Shown here piece after piece: positions 26,876-34,690 of a DNA stretch of 64,000 nucleotides. Source of the stretch: Mesobacillus sp. AQ2 (GTDB taxonomy: Bacteria > Bacillota > Bacilli > Bacillales > Cytobacillaceae); contig NZ_CP126080.1 of assembly GCF_030122805.1 (NCBI RefSeq), positions 935,001 through 999,000 on the forward strand, written 5' to 3'. Numbering within the stretch: position 1 is the stretch's first letter; each line of letters opens with the position of its first letter. Both the position numbers and the translations under genes were made by a program. The notes under the pieces were generated by a model. That model did not search any database. It was not told the DNA's origin and saw only the letters and a program-made list of their open reading frames with translations.

Positions 26876-27814
26876 ATGAAATATACATTTAATCAGGAAA
26901 AATGGACATGGTTTGATTTCGATGAGGGAGACGAGGAGAAAGTCAAGGAGCTGGTCTCGCAAAATTCAAACTGTGGTGAATGGTTTGAAAATATTATAGA
27001 CCGGAAAGCCAACCTGCTCAACCTTAACACCGAAATAAGGGGAGAGGAATACATTTGGGGCTCACTGATTTACCAACAGGATATCGAGGATAAGGGTGAA
27101 AAAAATATCTTCCATTTTTACATCCGTAAGGACTTTTTCATAACAGTTAATTTTGATTTCTCCATTATTGATGCAAGTCCAATCGGAGTACAGAAACAGA
27201 TGGATCAGGCAGAAAATGGGATAGAAGGCTTTTTTATTCTTCTCGGAGAAATTTTATCGACCTATTTACAAAAAATAGATGGCTATGAAGAACGTCTTCA
27301 TAATCTACTATGGGAAATGAAGGAACAGAACAATCTGAAAATCCTCGAAAGAATCTATGAAAATCGGCATGAACTCCTCATTTGGAAAAACCTGGTTGTC
27401 CCGATCGTGGAGATAAAATTCATCGCTGAGGAAGCGTATGGACAAGGAATCCATGAAAACTCCGAATTCAACCGGGTAGAGACGAGGGTAGAACGGATAA
27501 GGATGCTGCTAAGCGAATACCAGCAGGCAATTGATACGATGATCAATCTCGAAGAAGTCGTGTCCACCCACCGCGGCAATGAAATCATGAAGACCCTGAC
27601 AGTCATGACGATTCTATTCACGCCAGTGACCGCATGGGGTGCTGTGTGGGGAATGAACTTCAAAGTGATGCCGGAACTGGAGTGGAAGTTAGGATATTTA
27701 TTTGCAGGAGTATTAATCATCGCCTCAACAGCAGGTCTATATTATTATTTGAAGGTAAAAGGCTGGATGGGTGATATTCTGAAGGTGAAAAAGAAGAACC
27801 GATTCTTTGGGTAA
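26876..27814 (+). CDS. CorA-family divalent cation transporter
   Basis: The 312-residue protein has the CorA plan: a large cytoplasmic alpha/beta and long-helix domain (1-245), then two C-terminal transmembrane helices. The signature WGMNFKVMPEL (GMN motif) sits after the first helix. CorA pentamers transport Mg2+ (also Co2+, Ni2+). The MPEL variant loop after GMN is typical of CorA. No M-box-like riboswitch is seen upstream. Confidence 0.9.
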   Translation: MKYTFNQEKWTWFDFDEGDEEKVKELVSQNSNCGEWFENIIDRKANLLNLNTEIRGEEYIWGSLIYQQDIEDKGEKNIFHFYIRKDFFITVNFDFSIIDASPIGVQKQMDQAENGIEGFFILLGEILSTYLQKIDGYEERLHNLLWEMKEQNNLKILERIYENRHELLIWKNLVVPIVEIKFIAEEAYGQGIHENSEFNRVETRVERIRMLLSEYQQAIDTMINLEEVVSTHRGNEIMKTLTVMTILFTPVTAWGAVWGMNFKVMPELEWKLGYLFAGVLIIASTAGLYYYLKVKGWMGDILKVKKKNRFFG

Positions 27815-27833
27815 GAATTAATACGGATAAAAT

Positions 27834-27859
27834 AAAAAATCGCCCGAGGGCGATTTTTT
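27834..27859. terminator. Bidirectional terminator between corA-type gene and DUF3243 gene
   Basis: AAAAAATCGCCC and GGGCGATTTTTT flank a two-base loop core. Confidence 0.85.
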
Positions 27860-28192
27860 CTATTCAGCCAATTTCACAAGCATATGGGCAAGGGCATGCT
27901 GCTGTTCTTTATTGCCAACCTTCCAAAGCTCCTGCAAAAGCTGCTCCTCTTTATTGCGAGGTGCTACGTTCTCCGCGAGATAACCGGCTACCTTTTCGGC
28001 GGTCTTTGCCAACTGCTCCTCATTTAAACCAGCTGTTTTACCAAGATTGATCCGTTTGCTTAAATAGGTCCTGAACTCATTGAAATCACCAAGGATCTCA
28101 TCCGCCTGCTGCGTATCCATGCGATCAAGAGTCTCCTCTACCTTGCTCGTATCCACTTCGCCATCTTTATGAATCATATGATCTTTTTCCAT
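27860..28192 (-). CDS. DUF3243 family protein (YmfJ-like)
   Basis: The 110-residue acidic helical protein has the DUF3243 core (ADEILGDFNEFRTYLSKRINLG to EKVAGYLAENVAPRNKEEQLLQELW). B. subtilis relatives are small soluble proteins of unknown role. GAGGAGG precedes the ATG on the minus strand. Confidence 0.85.
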   Translation of the reverse strand: MEKDHMIHKDGEVDTSKVEETLDRMDTQQADEILGDFNEFRTYLSKRINLGKTAGLNEEQLAKTAEKVAGYLAENVAPRNKEEQLLQELWKVGNKEQQHALAHMLVKLAE

Positions 28193-28450
28193 GTGTAAAA
28201 ACCTCCTCGTTAAAGATAGTTATTAAATACCCTGTTGCCGGAATCTAGTAAACATTTGGGAGCACATTCAAGGTTGGAAGGTTAATGAAGCATATAGTGA
28301 CCGCTCTTTTTCATGTGTTTAAACGCCGATTGGTTTAATACTTAGAAGCTCTTTTGGTATGTGATGAAGTGGTTTTTAAAACTTTAGTAGAGCTTAGAAA
28401 CAAGGTGACGAAATTGCCCTGTGTGTAATACAACCCAAAAGAGTTTAATC

Positions 28451-28486
28451 AAAAAAGGTGCTGGCCGCTTGGCCTGCACCTTTTTT
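28451..28486 (-). terminator. Terminator downstream of the duplicated small ORFs
   Basis: AAAAAAGGTGC-T-GGCC and GGCC-T-GCACCTTTTTT pair around GCTT (one T-T mismatch). It works in either direction but lies downstream of the minus-strand small ORFs. Between 28193 and 28450 I see no supported gene. Confidence 0.75.
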
Positions 28487-28561
28487 GAGTCCGACATCCG
28501 GACGATGGGAGGAGTATCTCAGCTGTTGCTATTCAATTTTGCGCTCTGGGGTGAATCGATA

Positions 28562-28666
28562 TTAAATATATCGATTTAAGACCAGCGTGCCTTGAGACAG
28601 CAGCGCGAATCTTCCTCCGCTTGCATAGCCAATGACGTATTCCGAAGTCGCCGTGAAGTCTTTCAA
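28562..28666 (-). CDS. Duplicated small ORF, copy B (34 codons)
   Basis: Starts at TTG 28666 behind GGAAGGGA (10 bases) and ends TAA 28562. The predicted peptide contains FTATSEYVIGYASGGRFALL and SQGTLVLNRYI. Copy A, 106 bases upstream, encodes a near-identical core. The two copies differ mostly at third codon positions (TTT/TTC twice, TAT/TAC, TTG/CTG, CTA/CTG, GGA/GGC) while FTATSEYVIG and GGRFALLSQGTLVLNR are kept. This pattern indicates selection on protein. An in-frame ATG at 28699 would add 11 residues. A perfect hairpin (AATCGATAT/ATATCGATT) spans the stop codon. No known family recognised. Confidence 0.6.
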   Translation of the reverse strand: MKDFTATSEYVIGYASGGRFALLSQGTLVLNRYI

Positions 28667-28772
28667 CTTAACCAGTCCCTTCCTTACTAGTATTGGCATT
28701 GCTCCAATCCTGCGGACTAACTTAGAGGAGTGTCCTGCTCAAGCTATTCAAAAACAATGGTGTCAATCGATG

Positions 28773-28877
28773 TTAAGTCCATCGATTTAAGACCAGCGTT
28801 CCTTGAGATAGCAACGCAAATCTTCCTCCATGTGCTAAGCCAATGACATATTCCGAAGTCGCCGTAAAGTTTTGCAC
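28773..28877 (-). CDS. Duplicated small ORF, copy A (34 codons)
   Basis: Starts at GTG 28877 behind GAAGGGA and ends TAA 28773. It contains FTATSEYVIGLAHGGRFALL and SQGTLVLNRWT. A stop codon lies in frame shortly upstream, so unlike copy B it cannot be extended, which supports the GTG/TTG start for both. A hairpin AATCGATG/CATCGATT spans the stop codon, with different bases from copy B but the pairing kept. A possible SigB-type promoter lies about 50 bases upstream. Unknown function; perhaps a small secreted, membrane-active or regulatory peptide. Confidence 0.6.
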   Translation of the reverse strand: MQNFTATSEYVIGLAHGGRFALLSQGTLVLNRWT

Positions 28878-28923
28878 TTTAACCAGTCCCTTCTAGTTTT
28901 TGTATTGGCCTTGCACTATATAT

Positions 28924-28948
28924 ATACCCGGATGAAATCACAGAAAAC
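28924..28948 (-). promoter_or_regulatory. Possible SigB-type promoter for the small ORF pair
   Basis: On the minus strand GTTTTC (28943-28948), 13 bases, then GGGTAT (28924-28929). The -10 is perfect, the -35 matches 4 of 6. Confidence 0.35.
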
Positions 28949-28999
28949 TCTTAAAACTTGATAAAAACATGGTAATTTAACCAAATATTGGAGCAAGCG

Positions 29000-29027
29000 A
29001 AAAGGCAGCCGCAGTGGACTGCCTTTT
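29000..29027 (-). terminator. Terminator of the BI-1 family gene
   Basis: AAAAGGCAG and CTGCCTTTT pair across a ten-base loop, ending in T residues on the minus strand. Confidence 0.8.
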
Positions 29028-29036
29028 GAATCATAT

Positions 29037-29672
29037 TTAGTCATTACTGGATAGGATCCCGAAGAAACGAAGGATATATAGGAAAAGATTGATGAAATCC
29101 AGATACAGGTTCAAAGCCATCAGCGGCACTTCTTCCGGACTCACTCCATAATGTTTCATCCTATTGAAATCGAATAAAACATACCCACTGAAGACAAGTA
29201 TTCCGATGAAGGAATAAGCCATCATACCCGTTGAGCTAAGCGGCCAGATCCAGTTAAAAATGCTAACCGCAATCAAAGCAAGCAAGGCTGCCATCAGCAT
29301 GCCGCCAAGAAAGCTGAGGTCACGCTTTGTTTTTGTCGCATAAATTGCAAGACCAGCGAAAACAACTGTTGTAGCCCCGAGCGCGTTGATCACGACATTG
29401 GCACCAGAAACCGCGATGTAATGGGCAATGGCCGGATACATCGTCATTCCGGAGATGAACGTAAACGCATAGAGGAATGCATAAGATATCGCCTTCCTTT
29501 TTCGTAAAAAGAACACCCCAATCAGCATCGCAAGCTCAATGATAACGAGCGGAAGGAACAGTGCTGGCGGAACGAACACTCCTGCCATTGTGCCAATGAA
29601 GGCGATTGCCAGGGAAAAAGCGAAAGTTCTCATTACCGATGGCATCATGGAATGATCAGAGTAAGCGTACAT
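29037..29672 (-). CDS. Bax inhibitor-1 (BI-1/YetJ) family membrane protein
   Basis: The 211-residue protein has seven hydrophobic helices and the BI-1 signature region (FDFNRMKHYG then LMALNLYLDFINLFLYILR). B. subtilis YetJ of the same size is a pH-dependent calcium leak channel. ATG 29672 has GAGGTGA 7 bases upstream, so the TTG at 29678 is not used. Confidence 0.9.
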   Translation of the reverse strand: MYAYSDHSMMPSVMRTFAFSLAIAFIGTMAGVFVPPALFLPLVIIELAMLIGVFFLRKRKAISYAFLYAFTFISGMTMYPAIAHYIAVSGANVVINALGATTVVFAGLAIYATKTKRDLSFLGGMLMAALLALIAVSIFNWIWPLSSTGMMAYSFIGILVFSGYVLFDFNRMKHYGVSPEEVPLMALNLYLDFINLFLYILRFFGILSSND

Positions 29673-29750
29673 GAACAAGTCACCTCATAATATTATTTGA
29701 TTATGTATACGGGTGACAGGCATCGCTGGTTTCATCCAGAGAGAAAAAAT

Positions 29751-30119
29751 TTAAATGCTATTTTTTTCCCTTAGAAGATCTCGGATTTCTTTTAGAAGCT
29801 CTTCTTTTACATCTGGTGTAGGAACGACAGGCTTAGCCTCTTCCTTTTTACGATAACGGCTGATGATTTTGATGAAAATGAAGATGGCAAAGGCCGTGAG
29901 GAAAAAGTCTACAATGGACTGGACGAACGCGCCGTATTTTATCGTTTTGTAAGTAAGTGTTGAGAAATCCTCTCCAAATGAAAGCAGACCTACAATCGGC
30001 ATAATAATGTCATCTACAAGTGAGGAAACGATTTTTCCAAAAGCTGCCCCGATGATGACCCCGACTGCAAGGTCAAGCACATTGCCTTTGAAGGCGAATT
30101 TCTTGAATTCATTCCACAT
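29751..30119 (-). CDS. mscL: Large-conductance mechanosensitive channel MscL
   Basis: The 122-residue protein shows the MscL N-terminus and pore helix ([38 protein letters not shown]), a second helix (about 70-92) and a charged C-terminal helical bundle ([17 protein letters not shown]). It opens under membrane tension to release osmolytes. TAGGGGG precedes the ATG. Confidence 0.96.
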   Translation of the reverse strand: MWNEFKKFAFKGNVLDLAVGVIIGAAFGKIVSSLVDDIIMPIVGLLSFGEDFSTLTYKTIKYGAFVQSIVDFFLTAFAIFIFIKIISRYRKKEEAKPVVPTPDVKEELLKEIRDLLREKNSI

Positions 30120-30182
30120 TCAATATGTACCCCCTAAAACTAATATCTATTATATTTTGCGAGAAGGGGAGGGAAAAAGCAA

Positions 30183-30216
30183 TAGGCCTGTTCCACTAGT
30201 GGGAGCAGACCTAACT
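30183..30216 (-). terminator. Terminator of the GAF-LuxR regulator gene
   Basis: On the minus strand AGGTCTG pairs with CAGGCCT (one G-U), extended by further pairs, and is followed by TATTGCTTTTTCCC. Confidence 0.6.
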
Positions 30217-30220
30217 ATTT

Positions 30221-31720
30221 TTATTGAATCAGTCTCATTTTCAAAGCTTTTACAGCAGCATCGGTCCGATTCTTGGCGTCCAGTTTATGGATAATGGCAG
30301 AAATATAGTCACGTACCGTATAGGCGCTGAGGTGAAGTGCGTCGGCTGCTTCATTGATAGAGGCACCTTCCGCGATGAGCTTGAGTACTTCTCGTTCACG
30401 TATGGTCAAGACGGCGTGCTGGACGCCAAAGAGCTGGACGGCATCCTCGTAATACTGGTTCAATAATTCGCCGCCATATTGTCCGAACTTGATGAGAGCC
30501 GTCAGAGTCTGATTGTTGACGGTGAATGACTTATTTTCTCCGCGGTCAAGAAGCGCGAGGCCAATCAGTTTATTCTCAGCCGGTACGTAAATCGGCAGGA
30601 CGACAAGGGACTTCAAACTATACTCTCTTACATATTTTCCTGGCAAAATTTCGGCGGCGGCTTCGATGAAAATCGGCTTTGAGTGGCTGAAATGCTTTAA
30701 ATATTTACGCAAAAGCGGAAATTCGGCGATACTCTCCTTAATATGCTGGACCGAGCCCGTATTAACATTATGTGCGTGGACGCCAACACCGCTGTGCTCG
30801 CCTGGTGAGTAGATGAAAAGGGCGCAGCGCGAAAATGGAAGGTAATCAACAAGACCCTGGGTGATCATTTTGACTGCTTCCGAGGCGCTTTGCGAATGAA
30901 TCAGCCGCTGCTGGAACAGTAGTGTGGCATCCTTCCACTCAAGCTCGCTTTCTAGATGATTGAGTTTCATCTGCTTTAAGTACATTTTTCTCAGAGTTTC
31001 TTTTTGCCCATCTGTGATTGTCTCAGCCGGGTCCTTTATACAAATCATCAAGGTTTCAGTCAAGCAGGGAATTGTGATGATCTGAGGTGCTTCCTGGCCT
31101 GGAGACAGCAATCTGCTAAGGGCCGTCGACAAATCAGCCAGATGGTCTGCTTGAAGGCTCTCACACATGGTGACAAGCTGTTCGGTTGCCGGCTGAGCTT
31201 CAGCGCAGACGACTTTATTAACCTTGTATCGGTTTTTTTCATTACGGATCACCGCGAGCCAATTGCTTCGGACAGTCCGCAGCCCGACGATGGTCTTCAG
31301 CCATTTGTCATCCTGGTATTCCAGCCGCTGTGTGCGCAGGACCTTATCGATGATCCTCGTGAAAAAAACCTGAATTGCCTGGTGATCAAGGAATCCAGCA
31401 TTCTTTCTTTTTAATGTTTTATGAAATAGATTTTCCACTGCGCTGATCAGGAAGATCGCATCAAAATCATCGACAAATTCGTGATGCCGCTTTTGCCATT
31501 TCAGGACCAGCAACTGGATGAAATCATTTGTAGAAACAAAGGTAGTTTTCGAAAGACTGTTGAAGCCATAAACAATCATCCGCTCAAACTCTGATACAAG
31601 GTCGTTTTGCCAGGCCCTTAAATCCTTCTTTAAAAAGGACCATTCCTTAAGAAAAGGTTTCTCGTACTCTTTTAAGAGAAATAACCCTCTTATGGCTAAA
31701 TCCTCAATTTTATGTTCCAT
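30221..31720 (-). CDS. GAF-like and LuxR HTH transcriptional regulator
   Basis: The 499-residue protein has a helical N-terminal half without a recognised domain, a GAF-like sensor region (about 275-415; FSRCALFIYSPGEHSG, LVVLPIYVPAENKLIGLALL) and a C-terminal LuxR-type HTH ([22 protein letters not shown] to YTVRDYISAIIHKL). It has no receiver domain, so it probably responds to a ligand. It is divergent from the DUF6230 operon and is the obvious candidate regulator of it (inference). Confidence 0.82.
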   Translation of the reverse strand: MEHKIEDLAIRGLFLLKEYEKPFLKEWSFLKKDLRAWQNDLVSEFERMIVYGFNSLSKTTFVSTNDFIQLLVLKWQKRHHEFVDDFDAIFLISAVENLFHKTLKRKNAGFLDHQAIQVFFTRIIDKVLRTQRLEYQDDKWLKTIVGLRTVRSNWLAVIRNEKNRYKVNKVVCAEAQPATEQLVTMCESLQADHLADLSTALSRLLSPGQEAPQIITIPCLTETLMICIKDPAETITDGQKETLRKMYLKQMKLNHLESELEWKDATLLFQQRLIHSQSASEAVKMITQGLVDYLPFSRCALFIYSPGEHSGVGVHAHNVNTGSVQHIKESIAEFPLLRKYLKHFSHSKPIFIEAAAEILPGKYVREYSLKSLVVLPIYVPAENKLIGLALLDRGENKSFTVNNQTLTALIKFGQYGGELLNQYYEDAVQLFGVQHAVLTIREREVLKLIAEGASINEAADALHLSAYTVRDYISAIIHKLDAKNRTDAAVKALKMRLIQ

Positions 31721-31814
31721 CAGGCAACCCCACTCTCAGATTCTGGTAAAATATCATTCGTTTAAAAATTCAGATTTTTGTCCGTCATCTTCTTATACCC
31801 CGACATTTAACGGG

Positions 31815-31874
31815 GTTAACTTGTTGTTAACGATTTTTTTCGGAGTTGTTCGCCTCATTTTTCGGGGGTATAGT
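31815..31874 (+). promoter_or_regulatory. Promoter and inverted repeats of the DUF6230 operon
   Basis: TTGTTC (31846-31851) and TATAGT (31869-31874) are 17 bases apart. Just upstream lies GTTAAC-TTGTT-GTTAAC (31815-31831). Outer arms TATACCCCGA (about 31794-31803) and TCGGGGGTATA (about 31862-31872) bracket the region, the second overlapping the -10. These are good operator candidates for the divergent LuxR-type regulator. Confidence 0.55.
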
Positions 31875-31925
31875 ATGGGGAGAATTAATTTTGAATTTTA
31901 AAAATATTTAACGGAGGTGGCTTCC

Positions 31926-32498
31926 TTGAATGGAGCTGTCGTAATGGAAAGCAAGACGAATAAAAAGGTGTTTTGGGGTGCGCTCGCATCAGGATTGCTA
32001 GCGCTTGGAATCCTGCTGGTGTCCTTCGGGGTATCCGGAGTAGCGTATGCTGTACCGATTGCCGGAGTAGGGGATTTTTATGTTGAATTCGATAAGCTTG
32101 AGGGAAAAGGCTATAAATTTTACCCAAAACTCGGCGAGACGAGCAGCTCAGACGCTGCACCGCAAGGAACCAATATCATCGATACCCTGACAATCGACAA
32201 TCTGAAGTTATATAAGGATTTTCAGGTAGGCGGGGAGTGGATCCGCGTAAAAATCCAGGCTTCAAAGCCAGTACAGATTTCAGGTCTCCAGCATGATGCC
32301 GGGCTGATTGAAGCAAATGCCAAGTTCCAGAACCTCGCGCTTAAGGAAAACAACAGTACGGACTGGACAAAGCAATTCGAGCAGACTTCAAGCACGATCA
32401 CTCTTGAGAATGCAAAATTGAAAACGCATTATTTATTCCAGGAAACTATTAATATGGCGGGCATGAAATTGACCGTAGAAAAAATCGATAAGAAATAA
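31926..32498 (+). CDS. DUF6230-like membrane-anchored surface protein
   Basis: The 190-residue protein has one N-terminal hydrophobic helix (ALASGLLALGILLVSFGVSG, about 14-40), then a beta-rich external domain (IAGVGDFYVEFDKLEG, IQASKPVQISGLQHDAGLIE). It resembles the DUF6230 proteins common in actinomycetes, usually next to DUF6114. TTG 31926 has GGAGGTGG upstream; ATG 31944 also has an acceptable site. First gene of a three-gene unit. The family call is from memory of motifs and pairing, not a search. Confidence 0.65.
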   Translation: MNGAVVMESKTNKKVFWGALASGLLALGILLVSFGVSGVAYAVPIAGVGDFYVEFDKLEGKGYKFYPKLGETSSSDAAPQGTNIIDTLTIDNLKLYKDFQVGGEWIRVKIQASKPVQISGLQHDAGLIEANAKFQNLALKENNSTDWTKQFEQTSSTITLENAKLKTHYLFQETINMAGMKLTVEKIDKK

Positions 32499-32512
32499 TC
32501 GAGGTGATAGAT

Positions 32513-32905
32513 ATGGTTTTTAAAAAATGGAGGCATACAAGGCCTTTTTTCGGATCGATATTGACCGTACTAAGCGGGCTGATGATTCTATGGGTGCCGT
32601 TGAACCTTTATATGAGCACATTCCTCCCAGGGTCGGTCGCAGTCATCGGCTTGCTGTTTGGCGGATTGATCACGCTGATGGGATTGTTGTCATTCTTTTT
32701 GCCAGGTGCCTCTAAAGCATTAGGCATCATCGTCATTTTTTTATCCATTCTATCAGTCATTGGCGCTTTGGGAGGCTTTCTGTTCGGAACAATATTCGGC
32801 ATTATTGGCGGTGCATTGCTTACTGCATGGCGAATCGTACCAGCAGAAGAGTCATCAAAATCGCCACGCTCGGACGTTACAGAGCAGCCAGCCAAAACGG
32901 GGTAA
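32513..32905 (+). CDS. DUF6114-like small membrane protein
   Basis: The 130-residue protein has four hydrophobic helices (from FGSILTVLSGLMILWVPLNL to ILSVIGALGGFLFGTIFGII) and a polar C-terminal tail. ATG 32513 follows GAGGTGAT. It lies between the DUF6230-like gene and the repeat protein, and membrane proteins of this type are the usual partners of DUF6230. Role unknown; perhaps assembly or anchoring of the two external proteins. Confidence 0.65.
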   Translation: MVFKKWRHTRPFFGSILTVLSGLMILWVPLNLYMSTFLPGSVAVIGLLFGGLITLMGLLSFFLPGASKALGIIVIFLSILSVIGALGGFLFGTIFGIIGGALLTAWRIVPAEESSKSPRSDVTEQPAKTG

Positions 32906-32917
32906 AGGGGAGAAAAA

Positions 32918-34195
32918 ATGAAGATTGTCAAACATCGATTGTTTTTAATCGGAATGTGCATTCAACTGGCTGCATTATCCTTTCTCCCATTTATTGAAAA
33001 AGCGAATGCAGCGGGAAGTGACAGCGACGGGTTCATCATCCAGGCTGACAGAGTCGTCGGAGAGAATATGAAGGCAACGATCGTGGCTGGCGAGACGTCC
33101 GGCTCGAAGGCAAAGCCGATGCTGCGGATCACCTACGATTCCGCACAGATTTATGGCATGAGACTGACTAAACAATTCGCGACTCCAGGAGGAACTGTAA
33201 GCATCACAATGAAAGCGAGCGGACCTGTCCATATTAAAGGGATGCAGGTCGATGCCAGTGCGATTTCTTTCCAGGGAGCATGCTTGCACGCATCTAAAAT
33301 CATACCTAATGCTGCGCTCGAAGGAGTGACGATGGTCGCCCATTCCATGAAAGCCGCCAACAGCAGCCTCGACCAGCTGCAGCTTCAGACAGTCAGCGGC
33401 AATGGCGGAGTCCAGAAACCAGGCACCTTGCAAATTTTACAGGAACTTGGATCGATGCCATTCGAACAGATGAAGAAGGAGATTGGAAAAATCACCAGCG
33501 GCCAGCTTCCGCTTACATGCGAGGGAGAGGAGGAAAGTGAGGATGCGGTCGGATCCATCACAAATCCAGCCGATGAGCTTCTTGACGACGTGACCGACCC
33601 AGTCGATGACGCGATTGGGAAAGTGACCGATCCTCTCGATGATACGATTGAAAAGGTGACCGACCCACTGGATGACACAATTGGAAAGGTGACCGACCCA
33701 CTCAAGGAGGCGACCGATCCGCTGAAAGATACTGTTGAGAAGGTAACCACACCGGTCAAAGATACAGTAGACAAGGTAGTGTCACCTGTGGATAAGACGG
33801 TGGGCAAAGTAACAGAGCCCGTGAAAGAGGTTGTCAAAGAAACGACTGACACCGTCAAAAAAGTGACTGATCCCGTGACAGAACCAGTGAAAGGGACAGT
33901 TGACGCCACCGCAAAATCTGCCTGTGAAAAGCTTAAAGCTGCGAATGGTGAAATTACCAAAGAACTGGGCCTGGAATTGATCGACGAAGCCCTGGCGGAA
34001 AACAAGATGCTGGATGAACTTTGTCCAACAGATAAGACCCTGACAGATCAGCTTGAAAGCTTGACGGAAGGCCTGCTCGATTCATTGGGCCTGCTTAACC
34101 TGCTGGGATTGAAACCGAGCGAGGAAGAACAGCTGAAGAAGATGAGAGAAGCCATTCTAAAGGAACCAGATGGATCAATCATCGATTTTGACTAA
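32918..34195 (+). CDS. Secreted repeat protein with DUF6230-like N-terminal domain
   Basis: The 425-residue protein has a signal peptide (1-31, ending ANAAG) and an N-terminal domain similar to the first gene of the operon: MKASGPVHIKGMQVDASAI here against IQASKPVQISGLQHDAGLI there. About ten 11-residue repeats follow (residues about 218-325; VTDPLDDTIEK type, Pro at a fixed place), then a helical C-terminal domain with two Cys (SACEKLKAANG, LDELCPTDK). No sorting motif. The repeats probably form an extended rod. GGGGAGA precedes ATG 32918. A long antisense frame over the repeats is an artefact. Confidence 0.75.
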   Translation: MKIVKHRLFLIGMCIQLAALSFLPFIEKANAAGSDSDGFIIQADRVVGENMKATIVAGETSGSKAKPMLRITYDSAQIYGMRLTKQFATPGGTVSITMKASGPVHIKGMQVDASAISFQGACLHASKIIPNAALEGVTMVAHSMKAANSSLDQLQLQTVSGNGGVQKPGTLQILQELGSMPFEQMKKEIGKITSGQLPLTCEGEEESEDAVGSITNPADELLDDVTDPVDDAIGKVTDPLDDTIEKVTDPLDDTIGKVTDPLKEATDPLKDTVEKVTTPVKDTVDKVVSPVDKTVGKVTEPVKEVVKETTDTVKKVTDPVTEPVKGTVDATAKSACEKLKAANGEITKELGLELIDEALAENKMLDELCPTDKTLTDQLESLTEGLLDSLGLLNLLGLKPSEEEQLKKMREAILKEPDGSIIDFD

Positions 34196-34201
34196 CAGAA
34201 A

Positions 34202-34225
34202 AGGCAGAGGATCATTCCTCTGCCT
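34202..34225. terminator. Bidirectional terminator between the repeat-protein operon and acyP
   Basis: AGGCAGAGGA (34202-34211) pairs with TCCTCTGCCT (34216-34225). Confidence 0.8.
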
Positions 34226-34226
34226 G

Positions 34227-34499
34227 TTAATATTTTATTGCGAAAGATTTATAGGTTTCGGTATTTTCAATCTCGTTCACCTCTATGTGGTCAACAGTGG
34301 AAAAAGGATTGCCCCTTCGCACCTCATCAATGAACTTCTCGAGATCAACTTTAGCACCTGAAGCAAGAATCTCAACGCCGCCTTCCCGAAGATTCCTTAC
34401 CCAGCCTGTAATTCCAAACTGAATAGCTTTCATTTGTGTATAGTACCGATACCCAACACCCTGAACCTCTCCTGACACAATAATCTGTAATTGAATCAA
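34227..34499 (-). CDS. acyP: Acylphosphatase
   Basis: The 90-residue enzyme has the acylphosphatase motifs GEVQGVGYRYY (catalytic Arg) and GWVRNLREGGVEI (catalytic Asn). It hydrolyses acyl phosphates such as carbamoyl phosphate. TTG 34499 is the only plausible start, with GGGGG 7 bases upstream. Confidence 0.93.
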   Translation of the reverse strand: MIQLQIIVSGEVQGVGYRYYTQMKAIQFGITGWVRNLREGGVEILASGAKVDLEKFIDEVRRGNPFSTVDHIEVNEIENTETYKSFAIKY

Positions 34500-34690
34500 G
34501 ACGTCGCCCCCAGATAAACAATTAGGTTAACAATATATCTAATATTATATGTAAAGTTTCCTTGATAACTTCATTATAGCACAGTGATATAGGGTGCATA
34601 AGGGAAAAGGAAGTTTTAATTTTAGCAGGATCTTTTGTAAAACTATATTAAGCTTGTGATTTTGACAGGTTTGATGGGAGGAGGGGGAAA

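Noticed and set aside
28284..28337. 17-codon plus-strand ORF (MKHIVTALFHVFKRRLV)
   Set aside because: It has only a weak AAGG site, no terminator of its own and no conservation evidence; too short to claim.
28562..28877. Tandem riboswitch or small RNA repeat
   Set aside because: The two copies differ mostly at third codon positions in one frame, which fits coding better than a structured RNA; known riboswitch motifs do not match.
33385..34005. Long minus-strand ORF of 206 codons over the repeat protein gene
   Set aside because: It mirrors the repetitive codons of the real plus-strand gene, has a low-complexity Ser/Val/Thr product and no ribosome site.
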